Notes: generated by a model from the letters alone, not told the origin. A stretch of DNA of 7,318 nt from Candidatus Thiosymbion ectosymbiont of Robbea hypermnestra (GCA_020443945.1 JAIZWN010000258.1:1-7318), one strand, 5' to 3'. Counted from the first letter of the stretch, positions 1 to 6,352 are shown. Numbers and translations are program-made.

Positions 1-99
1 GGAACGGATAGGCCAAATCTAAGGACACGGGAAACCTGTCCTCTACTCTACTGTGAGAATTGAGAACGTCCCCTAGATCAATCCGCCGGCGAGGCAACC

Positions 100-1032
100 A
101 TGACCCTCAATGAGCTGCGTTACATCGTAGCGGTAGCCAGAGAGCGCCATTTCGGCCGCGCCGCGGAGGCCTCCTGCGTCAGCCAACCGACCCTGAGCGT
201 GGGGGTCAAAAAGCTGGAGGACGAACTCGGGGTCAGCCTGTTCGAGCGTGATCCGGGGGAGATCGGCATCACCGCCATCGGTCACCGGATCATCGAGCAG
301 GCCCAGCGGGTATTGGAAGAAGCGGACGGAATCAAACACCTGGCCCGCCAGGGCAAAGACCCGCTGGCCGGCCGGCTGCGTCTCGGGGCCATCCCCACCA
401 TCGGCCCCTACCTGCTGCCCCGGCTGCTGCCCCGGATCGCGGAACAGGCACCGGAAATGCCGCTCATCATCGAAGAAAACCTCACCGCCATCCTGAGCGA
501 ACGCCTCAAGCGCGGCGATCTGGACATCATCCTCATCTCCCTGCCCTTCGAGCAGCCGGGGATACTGACACGGCCTCTCTACGACGAGCCCTTCGTCGTA
601 CTCCTGCCGAGCCGCCATCCCTGGTCCGACCAAACCTCGGTAACTATCGACCAGCTCGGCGGCGAGGACATCCTGCTGCTCGGGCCGGGACACTGCTTCC
701 GGGATCAGGTGCTCAAGATCTGCCCGCACGGCATCAAATCCACCGCCGGCGACGATGGCCGGCAACCCAGACTCGAAGGGGGATCACTGGAAACCATCCG
801 CTACATGGTAGCTGGCGGCATCGGGATCACCCTACTGCCCTGCGGCGCCGCGGCGACGGACCGATTCGCGGAACCCCTGGTGCGGGCCCTGCCCCTCGCC
901 GGGGAGCCCCCGCGACGGCGGGTAGGTCTGGCCTGGCGCAAATCCTTCTCGCGCCTCGCCGCGGTGGACGCCCTCGCGCGGGCCATCCGGGCGGCGGCCC
1001 TCCCCTGCGTCACCTATGCGGACCCGGCCTGA
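100..1032 (+). CDS. oxyR: OxyR-type hydrogen peroxide-sensing LysR-family regulator
   Basis: This 310-residue protein is a LysR-type transcriptional regulator of the OxyR group. The N-terminal winged helix-turn-helix spans about residues 1-60 (start MTLNELRYIVAVA, then the recognition-helix region SCVSQPTLSVGVKKLE). An effector domain follows from about residue 90. The decisive sign is GHCFRDQVLKIC at 197-208: Cys199 and Cys208 fall at the same numbers as the peroxidatic and resolving cysteines of E. coli OxyR. The conserved SLETIRYMVAGGIGITLLP stretch (229-247) follows. From family knowledge, peroxide oxidises Cys199 to a disulfide with Cys208, and the cytosolic tetramer then activates antioxidant genes. 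The ATG at 100 has GAGG at 91-94, 5 nt upstream. The gene is convergent with cfa, and no peroxidase gene lies in the window. Only 99 bases upstream are visible, so its promoter and any divergent partner cannot be judged. Confidence 0.93.
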   Translation: MTLNELRYIVAVARERHFGRAAEASCVSQPTLSVGVKKLEDELGVSLFERDPGEIGITAIGHRIIEQAQRVLEEADGIKHLARQGKDPLAGRLRLGAIPTIGPYLLPRLLPRIAEQAPEMPLIIEENLTAILSERLKRGDLDIILISLPFEQPGILTRPLYDEPFVVLLPSRHPWSDQTSVTIDQLGGEDILLLGPGHCFRDQVLKICPHGIKSTAGDDGRQPRLEGGSLETIRYMVAGGIGITLLPCGAAATDRFAEPLVRALPLAGEPPRRRVGLAWRKSFSRLAAVDALARAIRAAALPCVTYADPA

Positions 1033-1038
1033 GCCACA

Positions 1039-1048
1039 CGGTGCACCG
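1039..1048. repeat. Short perfect palindrome between convergent oxyR and cfa
   Basis: CGGTGCACCG is a perfect 10-base palindrome in the 66-bp gap between the convergent oxyR and cfa stop codons. It has no T-run on either side, so it does not qualify as a canonical intrinsic terminator, although its position would suit a shared transcription end. It may be chance. Confidence 0.3.
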
Positions 1049-1098
1049 GAAACACCCCGCGGAAAACAACAAGGCAAGTAGTCAGCAGCCGGTGATCA

Positions 1099-2277
1099 CT
1101 AACCACGGATGGAACGATAAACCTCGGAACGGCCGCGTTTGCTCAGCACCAATTGCCAGAGCTGGCCCTGGCGGGAGCGGAAGTAGCCGGCACAGGAGTT
1201 CAGGTAGTACTTGAACATGCGGTAGAAACGCTCATCGTACTGGTCCGCGAGCCGCGGCCAGGCGGCATCGAAGTTTTGCCACCAAGCCATGAGGGTACGG
1301 TCATAGTCCTGCCCGAAGTTATGCCAATCCTCGATGATGAAGGCGAGCTCGACGGCCTTGCCGACCTGCCCGGGTGAGGGAATATAGCCATTGGGAAAGA
1401 TATACTTGTCGATCCACGCATTCGTGGTGGGCATGTGGTTGTAGTTGCCGATCGTGTGGAGCAGAAACAACCCATCCGCCGCCATCGCCCGTTTGACGGC
1501 CGCGAAATAGGCCGGGTAATTCTTCGAGCCCACGTGCTCGAACATGCCTACGGAAACGACCTTGTCGAAGCAGCCGCTCAGGTCCCGGTAATCCATCAGC
1601 TCGATGGTTACCGGCAGACCCGCGCAGTGCTCCCGCGCGAAACCCTGTTGCTCCTTCGAGATCGTGATGCCGGTTACCTCGACGCCATAGTTCCGAGCCG
1701 CGAAGCGGGCCAGTCCGCCCCAGCCGCAGCCGATATCCAGCAACCGCTCGCCGGGTTTCAGCTCCAGCTTGTCGCAGATCAGGCGCAGCTTCGCGAGCTG
1801 GGCCTGTTCCAGATTCGTAGCGTCCTGCCAGTAGCCGCAGCTGTAGCTCATGGTCGGATCCAGCATGGCCGCATAGACATCGTTGCCGATGTCGTAATGA
1901 TGCTCCCCGACCTGGAACGCGCGCTGGCGCGATTGGCGGTTGAAAAGAAAACTCCGCAGAATCGCCCCCAGAAACCGGAGCCTGAACAGGCTCCGTGCCT
2001 TGGTATTGAGGTCGACCCGCAATAATTTGTTGAAGGTTTCGTCCAGGCGCTCGCTCTCCCAGGCCTGGTCCATATAAGACTCGCCGAGACCGAGGGTACC
2101 CCGACGGAGAACCCGGTCGTAGAATGCCGGGTCGCGTACCTGGATATCCCAAGGCCGGTCGCCATCGAACCGCACGTCAGCCGACGCCAACAGCCGAATC
2201 AGGACGTCGGGCGCCCTTCGCTTTTCCGGTTTGTGGCTATAGTCGGTCTCCATCGCACTATTCCGTGCCGAAACCAT
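1099..2277 (-). CDS. cfa: Cyclopropane-fatty-acyl-phospholipid synthase
   Basis: This 392-residue SAM-dependent enzyme transfers a methylene group to cis double bonds of membrane phospholipid acyl chains. The E. coli enzyme has 382 residues. The N-terminal lipid-binding region (about 1-115) is followed by the methyltransferase fold. SAM motif I is LDIGCGWGG at 180-188. Active-site residues are present with a constant offset of +8 from E. coli numbering: Cys147 (YSCGYW), Glu247 (MFEHVG), His274 (LLHTIG) and Tyr325 (DWHNFGQDYD). The first three belong to the bicarbonate-binding site of the family. The start at 2277 is chosen because GGGAG sits 7 nt upstream; an internal Met at 2253 has no comparable site. 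Family members act at the inner membrane surface and are often induced in stationary phase or acid stress. The gene diverges from rquA and is intact. Confidence 0.96.
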   Translation of the reverse strand: MVSARNSAMETDYSHKPEKRRAPDVLIRLLASADVRFDGDRPWDIQVRDPAFYDRVLRRGTLGLGESYMDQAWESERLDETFNKLLRVDLNTKARSLFRLRFLGAILRSFLFNRQSRQRAFQVGEHHYDIGNDVYAAMLDPTMSYSCGYWQDATNLEQAQLAKLRLICDKLELKPGERLLDIGCGWGGLARFAARNYGVEVTGITISKEQQGFAREHCAGLPVTIELMDYRDLSGCFDKVVSVGMFEHVGSKNYPAYFAAVKRAMAADGLFLLHTIGNYNHMPTTNAWIDKYIFPNGYIPSPGQVGKAVELAFIIEDWHNFGQDYDRTLMAWWQNFDAAWPRLADQYDERFYRMFKYYLNSCAGYFRSRQGQLWQLVLSKRGRSEVYRSIRG

Positions 2278-2297
2278 CCGTATACTCCCAATTTGCG

Positions 2298-2324
2298 ATC
2301 GTAAATTTCATCTGTCGATGCCAA
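2298..2324 (-). promoter_or_regulatory. Tentative cfa promoter
   Basis: Read on the minus strand, a -35-like TTGGCA (plus-strand 2319-2324) is followed by a -10-like TACGAT (2298-2303). The spacer is 15 nt, shorter than the usual 16-18, so the call is weak. It lies 20 nt upstream of the chosen cfa start codon. Confidence 0.3.
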
Positions 2325-2334
2325 GGATAATCCT
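2324..2334. promoter_or_regulatory. Operator-like palindrome upstream of cfa
   Basis: AGGAT-A-ATCCT is a perfect 5-bp inverted repeat with a one-base centre. It abuts the tentative cfa -35 element in the cfa-rquA divergent region. Location and symmetry suit a regulator site, but I recognise no specific regulator's consensus. Confidence 0.3.
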
Positions 2335-2501
2335 AGCCGCTGAAGCGAAAGAGGCAAGCGAATTGATCCCCACGACAATTGAGGTCGCGTCTCTTGCGAC
2401 AGGGATTTTACGGGAAGCGGGACAGGCTTTCGTACCCATGGGCACAATGCGATGACGAATGATTGCCGGCCCCCCTCGTAAGGTTCCCCAAAAACCCCAG
2501 A

Positions 2502-2530
2502 TTGGCTTCCCGCGGATATTCTGGTATAAA
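2502..2530 (+). promoter_or_regulatory. Probable sigma-70-type extended -10 promoter for rquA
   Basis: TTGGCT at 2502-2507 and TATAAA at 2525-2530 are separated by exactly 17 nt. The -10 is preceded by TGG (2522-2524), an extended -10 TGn motif. The predicted start of transcription is near 2537, giving a leader of about 70 nt before the rquA start. The rest of the 332-bp intergenic region (2278-2609) holds an AATTG-N10-CAATT inverted repeat at 2361-2380 and a small GTCGC/GCGAC hairpin at 2384-2400, neither assignable to a known regulator. I see no clear FNR box. Confidence 0.55.
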
Positions 2531-2609
2531 TTGTAAGGATTTCAGATAGTCGCGTCAGGATGCGCGGCATGATAAACAAAAAAGGGAGAACACCAGAGGA
2601 GTAAAGATT

Positions 2610-3326
2610 TTGGGAATCACCGCAAGAGTCGCCGAAGAAACCCCTCAATCCGTTCCCCCCTACCTGGAGCGCCATTATTGGTGGGCCTATGTGCATCCGA
2701 ATGCGGTACGCGTGTTCGAGCGCCAGTGGCTCGTCAACCTCATCCTGTGGGGAAATTTCGGGCGCTTGCGTGATCTTGCCCTGGAAAGCCTCGGCAACCC
2801 GGTCGGTGGCCGCACGCTGCAAGTGGCCTGCGTCTACGGCAATCTCACGCAACGCCTGGTGGAGCGTCTCGACCAGGGTGCCCGCCTGGACGTGGTGGAT
2901 ATCCTGCCCGTCCAGTTGGAAAACCTGGCGCGAAAGCTGGGGCCGGCCCCCGGCACAACCCTCGCGCTCAGCGATTCGGCGGACCTGAAGGCGCCGGACG
3001 CCCATTACGACCAAGTCCTGGTCTTCTTCCTGCTACACGAACAACCCCTGGAGACCCGCAAGCGTACCCTGGCGGAAGCGCTTCGAGTCACCAAGCCGGG
3101 CGGGCGGGTCCTGCTGGTCGATTACCACCGCCCCCATCCGGCGAATCCCCTGCGCCTGATCATGACCCCGGTGCTGCGGCTGCTCGAGCCCTTCGCGCTC
3201 GACCTCTGGCGCGATGAAATCTCGACCTGGTTGCCGCGGGACATGCCGGACCTGCAGATGCGCAAACAAACCTTCTTCGGCGGCTTGTACCAGATGATGG
3301 AGGTCAAACGGGCCGAAGGTAGTTGA
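2610..3326 (+). CDS. rquA: Rhodoquinone biosynthesis methyltransferase-like protein RquA
   Basis: This 238-residue protein has a class I methyltransferase-like fold and matches my recollection of RquA. RquA converts ubiquinone to rhodoquinone by introducing the 2-amino group, with SAM as reported amino donor. Visible marks are the N-terminal block RHYWWAYVHP (21-30), ERQWLVNLILWGN (37-49), and an atypical motif I, LQVACVYGNLT (70-80), where ordinary methyltransferases have a GxGxG-type loop. Next come VVDILPVQLEN (95-105), HEQP (143-146) and the post-motif TKPGGRVLLVDYHRP (161-175). The start is a TTG at 2610, supported by GAGGAG at 2596-2601 with 8-nt spacing and the lack of a suitable in-frame ATG. 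The product probably acts at the inner membrane on ubiquinone, enabling fumarate-reductase respiration without oxygen. A UbiE/UbiG-like methyltransferase is the alternative, but motif I argues against it. Confidence 0.85.
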   Translation: MGITARVAEETPQSVPPYLERHYWWAYVHPNAVRVFERQWLVNLILWGNFGRLRDLALESLGNPVGGRTLQVACVYGNLTQRLVERLDQGARLDVVDILPVQLENLARKLGPAPGTTLALSDSADLKAPDAHYDQVLVFFLLHEQPLETRKRTLAEALRVTKPGGRVLLVDYHRPHPANPLRLIMTPVLRLLEPFALDLWRDEISTWLPRDMPDLQMRKQTFFGGLYQMMEVKRAEGS

Positions 3327-3631
3327 CGTTTATCGCATAAGGGAACCTTGAAAAATCCAAGGCGCCCATAAGCAGGATGCGGGTTCCGATTCGCATCCCC
3401 CCTGCTGCACCGTTCATGCGCCGATGGTTGGTCGGGCGGCTCTATCATCCGCCATTTCACCTTCTGACGGTTTCCGCCGGGCATGGACCGGGATTTCCGA
3501 ACGGGGGGCGAAGCTATCGCCGCAGTCCGGTGGCGGTTGCACAACCAGCGAAGGCAAGCCCGCTCTTTTCAAAGGGGGTGCGCGAGCGGCGATTGCCCGA
3601 ATGAATCGAATGCCCCCCTGAGGAATCAGAC
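3327..3631. other. rquA-aceA intergenic region, no convincing gene
   Basis: These 305 bp contain short open frames on both strands, but none has a credible ribosome-binding site or a recognisable protein pattern. A small CCTTG/CAAGG hairpin lies at 3346-3362 just after rquA, without a T-tract. A stronger stem-loop follows at 3371-3406. I found no well-spaced -35/-10 pair for aceA, so either its promoter is activator-dependent or it reads through from rquA. Confidence 0.6.
3371..3406 (+). repeat. Stem-loop in the rquA-aceA gap
   Basis: GGATGCG (3375-3381) pairs perfectly with CGCATCC (3392-3398) around a 10-nt loop. Four further pairs (AGCA 3371-3374 with TGCT 3403-3406) extend the stem beyond a 4-nt CCCC bulge. 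There is no T-run after it. It could be a processing or protective 3' structure of rquA mRNA or part of a long aceA leader. Confidence 0.4.
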
Positions 3632-4936
3632 ATGACCCGAGACCAACAGATCCAGGCCCTCGAACAAGACTGGGCGGAAAATCCCCGGTGGACCGATGTC
3701 GAGCGCGGCTACTCCGCCGCGGATGTAGTCCGCCTGCGCGGCTCCATCCAGCCCGAGTACACCTATGCCCGGCGTGGGGCCGAAAAGCTGTGGGAGCTGG
3801 TCCGCGGCGAGGCCAAAAAGGGTTACGTCAACTGCATGGGCGCCATCACGGCCGGCCAGGCCATGCAACAGGCCAAGGCCAGAATGGAGGCCATCTATCT
3901 ATCCGGCTGGCAAGTGGCGGCCGACGGCAACACCTCCGAAACCATGTACCCGGACCAGTCCCTCTATGCCTACGACTCGGTGCCCACCATGGTGCGGCGC
4001 ATCAACAACGCCTTCAAGCGGGCGGACGAGATCCAGTGGGCACGCGCCATCGAACCCGCCGATCAAGACTATGTGGACTATTTCCTGCCCATCGTGGCGG
4101 ACGCGGAGGCCGGATTCGGCGGCGTGCTCAATGCCTTCGAGCTCATGAAAAACATGATCGCCGCCGGGGCCGCCGGCGTGCACTACGAAGACCAGCTCGC
4201 CGCGGTGAAAAAATGCGGCCACATGGGCGGCAAGGTACTGGTCCCCACCCGCGAAGCGGTCGAGAAAATCATCGCCGCCCGTCTGGCCGCGGACGTCTGC
4301 GGCGTACCCACCCTGGTGCTGGCCCGCACCGACTCCGAGGCGGCCAACCTCCTGACCAACGACGTGGACGCCAACGACAAGCCCTTCCTCACCGGCGAGC
4401 GCACCAACGAAGGCTTCTATCGGGTCCGCAACGGCTTAGAGCAAGCCATCAGCCGCGGTGTGGCCTACGCCCCCTACGCGGACCTGGTGTGGTGCGAGAC
4501 CGGCACCCCGGACCTCGGCTTCGCCCGCGAGTTCGCCCAAGCCGTACTGGAGAAAAACCCCAACAAACTGCTGGCCTACAACTGCTCGCCCTCCTTCAAC
4601 TGGAAAAAAAACCTGGACGACGCCACCATCGCCAAGTTCCAGGACGAGCTCTCCGACATGGGCTACAAATACCAGTTCATCACCCTCGCCGGCATCCACA
4701 ACATGTGGTTCAACATGTTCGACCTCTCCTACGACTATGCCCGCGGCGAAGGCATGAAGCACTACGTCGAAAAGGTCCAGGAACCCGAATTCGCCGCCCG
4801 CGACCGGGGCTACACCTTCGTCTCCCACCAGCAGGAAGTCGGTGCCGGCTACTTCGACGACGTCACCACCACCATCCAGGGCGGCGCCTCCTCGGTCACC
4901 GCCCTCACCGGCTCCACGGAAGAGGCCCAATTCTAG
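3632..4936 (+). CDS. aceA: Isocitrate lyase
   Basis: This 434-residue protein, the same length as E. coli AceA, cleaves isocitrate to succinate and glyoxylate in the cytosolic glyoxylate shunt. The signature KKCGHMGGK starts at 193, with catalytic Cys195 at the E. coli number. Metal and substrate residues are in place: Asp157 and Glu159 in VADAEAGFGG, Glu186 in HYEDQ, and SPSFNW at 319-324. KKCGH distinguishes it from methylisocitrate lyase. The ATG at 3632 has AGGA at 3621-3624, 7 nt upstream. No malate synthase gene is in the window, so the second shunt enzyme must lie elsewhere. It is the last GC-rich core gene before the repeat-rich tail. Strong GC3 bias leaves a long open frame in another register of the same strand; its Arg/Pro/Gly/His-rich product shows it is a shadow. 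Confidence 0.97.
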   Translation: MTRDQQIQALEQDWAENPRWTDVERGYSAADVVRLRGSIQPEYTYARRGAEKLWELVRGEAKKGYVNCMGAITAGQAMQQAKARMEAIYLSGWQVAADGNTSETMYPDQSLYAYDSVPTMVRRINNAFKRADEIQWARAIEPADQDYVDYFLPIVADAEAGFGGVLNAFELMKNMIAAGAAGVHYEDQLAAVKKCGHMGGKVLVPTREAVEKIIAARLAADVCGVPTLVLARTDSEAANLLTNDVDANDKPFLTGERTNEGFYRVRNGLEQAISRGVAYAPYADLVWCETGTPDLGFAREFAQAVLEKNPNKLLAYNCSPSFNWKKNLDDATIAKFQDELSDMGYKYQFITLAGIHNMWFNMFDLSYDYARGEGMKHYVEKVQEPEFAARDRGYTFVSHQQEVGAGYFDDVTTTIQGGASSVTALTGSTEEAQF

Positions 4937-4981
4937 CGAGGCTTTGCCTTAAGACCACGAGGCATGACCAACCGCACTGAA

Positions 4982-5051
4982 GAACCACCGAGGCAGACAC
5001 GGATAAACACGGATTGTGATCTGTGTTTATCCGTGTCTGCCTCCGTGGTTC
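4982..5051. repeat. 33-bp-stem near-perfect palindrome downstream of aceA
   Basis: Left arm 4982-5014 pairs with right arm 5019-5051 around a TGTG loop. Of 33 positions, 31 are Watson-Crick, one is G-T (5011/5022) and one is a C-C mismatch (4989/5044). Each arm contains the phrase ACACGGATAAACACGGAT or its near complement. From memory, similar 'CACGGA'-rich dispersed palindromes occur in many environmental bacterial genomes. It lies 45 nt after the aceA stop and could end or protect that transcript, although no T-tract follows. A smaller AGGC-TTT-GCCT hairpin at 4939-4949 lies between it and the stop codon. Confidence 0.85.
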
Positions 5052-5083
5052 AAAGAATTTGCGATTCCCGCCCAACAAGCGCA

Positions 5084-5165
5084 GCGCGGTAGGATGGGTA
5101 GAGGCGCACCAAATGAGCTTTGGGTATGCCAATAATCTTAACCGCGCCGAAACCCATCACCCACA
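5084..5165 (+). repeat. Left-hand REP unit A
   Basis: This is the first of two tandem REP units with an 82-bp period. It starts GCGCGGTAGGATGGG and ends in ACCCATCACCCACA. GTAG at 5089-5092 sits directly at the foot of an imperfect hairpin: GATGGGT, a 3-nt internal loop and GGCGC pair with GCGCC, a 3-nt loop and ACCCATC. GTAG at a hairpin base is the classic REP signature read by RAYT proteins. Its centre (AGCTTTGGGTATGCC) matches unit D rather than B or C. Confidence 0.85.
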
Positions 5166-5247
5166 GCGCGGTAAGATGGGTAGAGGCGCGCCAATGGGCT
5201 TTGGGTAGGCCAATCATCTCAACCGCGCCGAAACCCACCACCCACAG
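5166..5247 (+). repeat. Left-hand REP unit B
   Basis: This second tandem REP unit lies directly upstream of the transposase leader. It is the degenerate copy: the foot tetranucleotide is GTAA (5171-5174) instead of GTAG, and the closing arm reads ACCCACC, which weakens the outer stem. Its centre (GGGCTTTGGGTAGGCC) matches REP C. The motif AAACCTTTAA follows directly, as in C and, with one change, in D. Confidence 0.85.
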
Positions 5248-5281
5248 AAACCTTTAATGATAAATTTCTACGAAGGAAAAA

Positions 5282-5812
5282 ATGACCGGCTATCGGCGCT
5301 GGCGCGTTCCCGGCGGTTGTTATTTTTTTACCGTCAACCTCGCCAGACGCAAAAATAATTCCTTGTTAGTACAACATATTAACCTGCTACGCAAAGCATT
5401 CCGCAAAGTCAAACAGGCCCATCCGTTTCACCTTGATGCGGTTGTCGTTTTACCGGAACATTTGCATTGTGTTCTGACTTTGCCGGACGGCGACGACGAT
5501 TATTCAATGCGCTGGCGACAAATTAAATCCGCTTTTTCGGAAAAACTACCGCCTATTGAATACCGCTCTCATAGCCGCCGCCACAAAAATGAACGAGGCA
5601 TTTGGCAACGACGCTTTTGGGAGCATGTCATCCGCAACGAGGAAGATTATGCCGCGCATGTGGATTATGTCCATTACAATCCGGTAAAACACGGACATGT
5701 GGAACGTGTTATCGACTGGCCGTATTCTTCATTCCACAGATATGTCACCTGCGGCCTGTATCCCATGGATTGGAGCGATACTACCCGAATTAAAGATTTA
5801 GATTTGGATTAA
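5282..5812 (+). CDS. REP-associated tyrosine transposase (RAYT, Y1/HUH family)
   Basis: This 176-residue single-strand DNA transposase belongs to the IS200/IS605-like Y1 superfamily. The N-terminus MTGYRRWRVPGGCYFFTVNL is typical of RAYTs. The HUH metal motif is His60-Leu61-His62 in LPEHLH. The C-terminal block VDYVHYNPVKHG (127-138) carries the presumed catalytic Tyr129, and GIWQRRFWEHVIRNEEDY (106-123) precedes it. Length and motifs suggest an intact protein. It would nick at the GTAG-footed REP hairpins that flank it on both sides. The ATG at 5282 follows AAGGA (5273-5277) at 4-nt spacing, a little short. Base composition is clearly more AT-rich than aceA, consistent with transfer. An inverted REP starts within 3 nt of its stop codon. 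Confidence 0.92.
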   Translation: MTGYRRWRVPGGCYFFTVNLARRKNNSLLVQHINLLRKAFRKVKQAHPFHLDAVVVLPEHLHCVLTLPDGDDDYSMRWRQIKSAFSEKLPPIEYRSHSRRHKNERGIWQRRFWEHVIRNEEDYAAHVDYVHYNPVKHGHVERVIDWPYSSFHRYVTCGLYPMDWSDTTRIKDLDLD

Positions 5813-5888
5813 CAGATGGGTTTCGGCGCGGGAAAAACCGCGCCAAAAACCACTACCCGAGCCCGCGCCTCTACCCATCCTACGCGCT
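5813..5888 (-). repeat. Right-hand inverted REP unit E
   Basis: This right end of the RAYT element starts right after the transposase stop codon. It folds as GATGGGT (5815-5821), TTC, GGCGCGGG (5825-5832) against CCCGCGCC (5862-5869), TCT, ACCCATC (5873-5879), with CTAC (the complement of GTAG) at 5880-5883. A competing inner hairpin, GGCGCGG (5825-5831) with CCGCGCC (5838-5844) around GAAAAA, uses the same left arm. It differs from copy F by one base in 76. Confidence 0.88.
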
Positions 5889-6002
5889 GGTTAGCTTCCC
5901 GTTAGACAATACGAACACGAGATTCAAAGAACTGTAGCATCCGGCGAGAGTTAATGATTTGTCACCGGAAATTATAGTGTTTTCCATCAACGAGAGGAGA
6001 GA
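5889..6002. other. Spacer before the Cys-rich gene
   Basis: This 114-bp AT-richer spacer has a TATAGT at 5973-5978 that could act as a -10, but no well-spaced -35 (TTAATG at 5951-5956 is the best available, at 16 nt). It presumably holds the small gene's promoter. No other structure is seen. Confidence 0.35.
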
Positions 6003-6245
6003 ATGATGAAAGCAATTCAGATGTTAGTCTTGGGCTTTTTCTTGTGCATGATCGCCGGTATTAGCGCCGCAACTGAAATAGAGGAATCATCAACCGAAAT
6101 ATCTCCGAAAATAGGACTGTGTATTTCTAGTTGCAATGCTTCGAACGAGGTAGGTGATACTTGTCAAATCGCGTGTCCAGAAGGCCAGGCTGCTACTTGT
6201 AAGAACGGTATGGGAAGGTTTAGCCCAACTTGCGAATGCAAGTAG
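6003..6245 (+). CDS. Small secreted Cys-rich protein of unknown function
   Basis: I do not recognise this 80-residue protein. It starts with a Sec-type signal peptide: Lys3, a hydrophobic core from about 7 to 20, and a likely cut after Ser-Ala-Ala at 21-23. No proper lipobox surrounds Cys15. The mature part of about 57 residues has seven cysteines (40, 44, 54, 58, 66, 77, 79), spaced CX3C-X9-CX3C, then C, then CXC. An Asn/Gly/Ser/Pro-rich background suggests a disulfide-stabilised periplasmic or secreted domain. The SD AGGAG (5995-5999) is only 3 nt from the ATG at 6003 but 6 nt from the next ATG at 6006, so translation may begin at Met2. The TAG stop (6243-6245) shares its last base with REP C, so the repeat may define the C-terminus. 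Confidence 0.68.
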   Translation: MMKAIQMLVLGFFLCMIAGISAATEIEESSTEISPKIGLCISSCNASNEVGDTCQIACPEGQAATCKNGMGRFSPTCECK

Positions 6246-6326
6246 CGCGGTAGGATGGGTAGAGGCGCGCCAATGGGCTTTGGGTAGGCCAATAATCCTA
6301 ACCGCGCCGAAACCCATCACCCACAG
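6245..6326 (+). repeat. Solo REP unit C
   Basis: This 82-bp REP lies in the same orientation as A and B, with GTAG at 6250-6253 and the GATGGGT...ACCCATC hairpin intact. It resembles B in its centre but keeps the intact foot. After it, AAACCTTTAA (6327-6336) matches the leader that joins REP B to the transposase, and similarity then stops. It is therefore a left-end fragment without transposase or right end. It starts on the last base of the upstream gene's stop codon. Confidence 0.85.
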
Positions 6327-6352
6327 AAACCTTTAACGTGGAAATGCGGTCA

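Larger units (their letters stand above)
5084..5888 (+). mobile_element. RAYT/REP element carrying an intact transposase
   Basis: The element consists of tandem REPs A and B, a short leader, the RAYT transposase gene and an inverted right-hand REP (E). Its outer ends are inverted copies of one sequence: left (A)GCGCGGTAGGATGGGTAG and right CTACCCATCCTACGCGCT. I see no obvious target-site duplication at the flanks, in keeping with single-strand HUH chemistry. REP-RAYT loci are usually treated as domesticated rather than freely mobile, but the related miniature at 6934-7212 suggests this family has moved as a unit. Confidence 0.75.

Noticed and set aside
73..765. A 230-codon minus-strand frame antisense to oxyR
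   Set aside because: No recognisable domain or sensible start site. The plus-strand frame is a clear OxyR with both redox cysteines.
1319..2152. A 277-codon minus-strand frame overlapping cfa in another register
   Set aside because: Arg/Gly/Pro-rich shadow of a well-supported enzyme gene.
2361..2380. AATTG-N10-CAATT as an FNR or LysR-type site
   Set aside because: Spacing does not match the FNR consensus, it is far from the predicted rquA start, and short AT half-sites like this arise easily by chance.
3377..3621. Two short overlapping plus-strand frames before aceA
   Set aside because: No ribosome sites, no signal peptide or motif, and the frames overlap each other. The region looks like a leader or intergenic DNA.
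3688..4980. A 430-codon open frame on the plus strand in a different register from aceA
   Set aside because: It lies inside isocitrate lyase, whose catalytic motifs are intact. The alternative product is almost all Arg, Pro, Gly and His, a by-product of high GC at third positions.
5023..5241. Small frames on both strands across the tandem REPs, and a similar one at 6154-6336
   Set aside because: They translate the REP sequence itself and recur with each copy, so they reflect repeat wording, not genes.
6003..6050. Lipoprotein signal with Cys15 as lipidated residue
   Set aside because: The residues before Cys15 (Phe-Phe-Leu) do not fit a lipobox, and the hydrophobic core continues past it to a better signal peptidase I site at Ala23.
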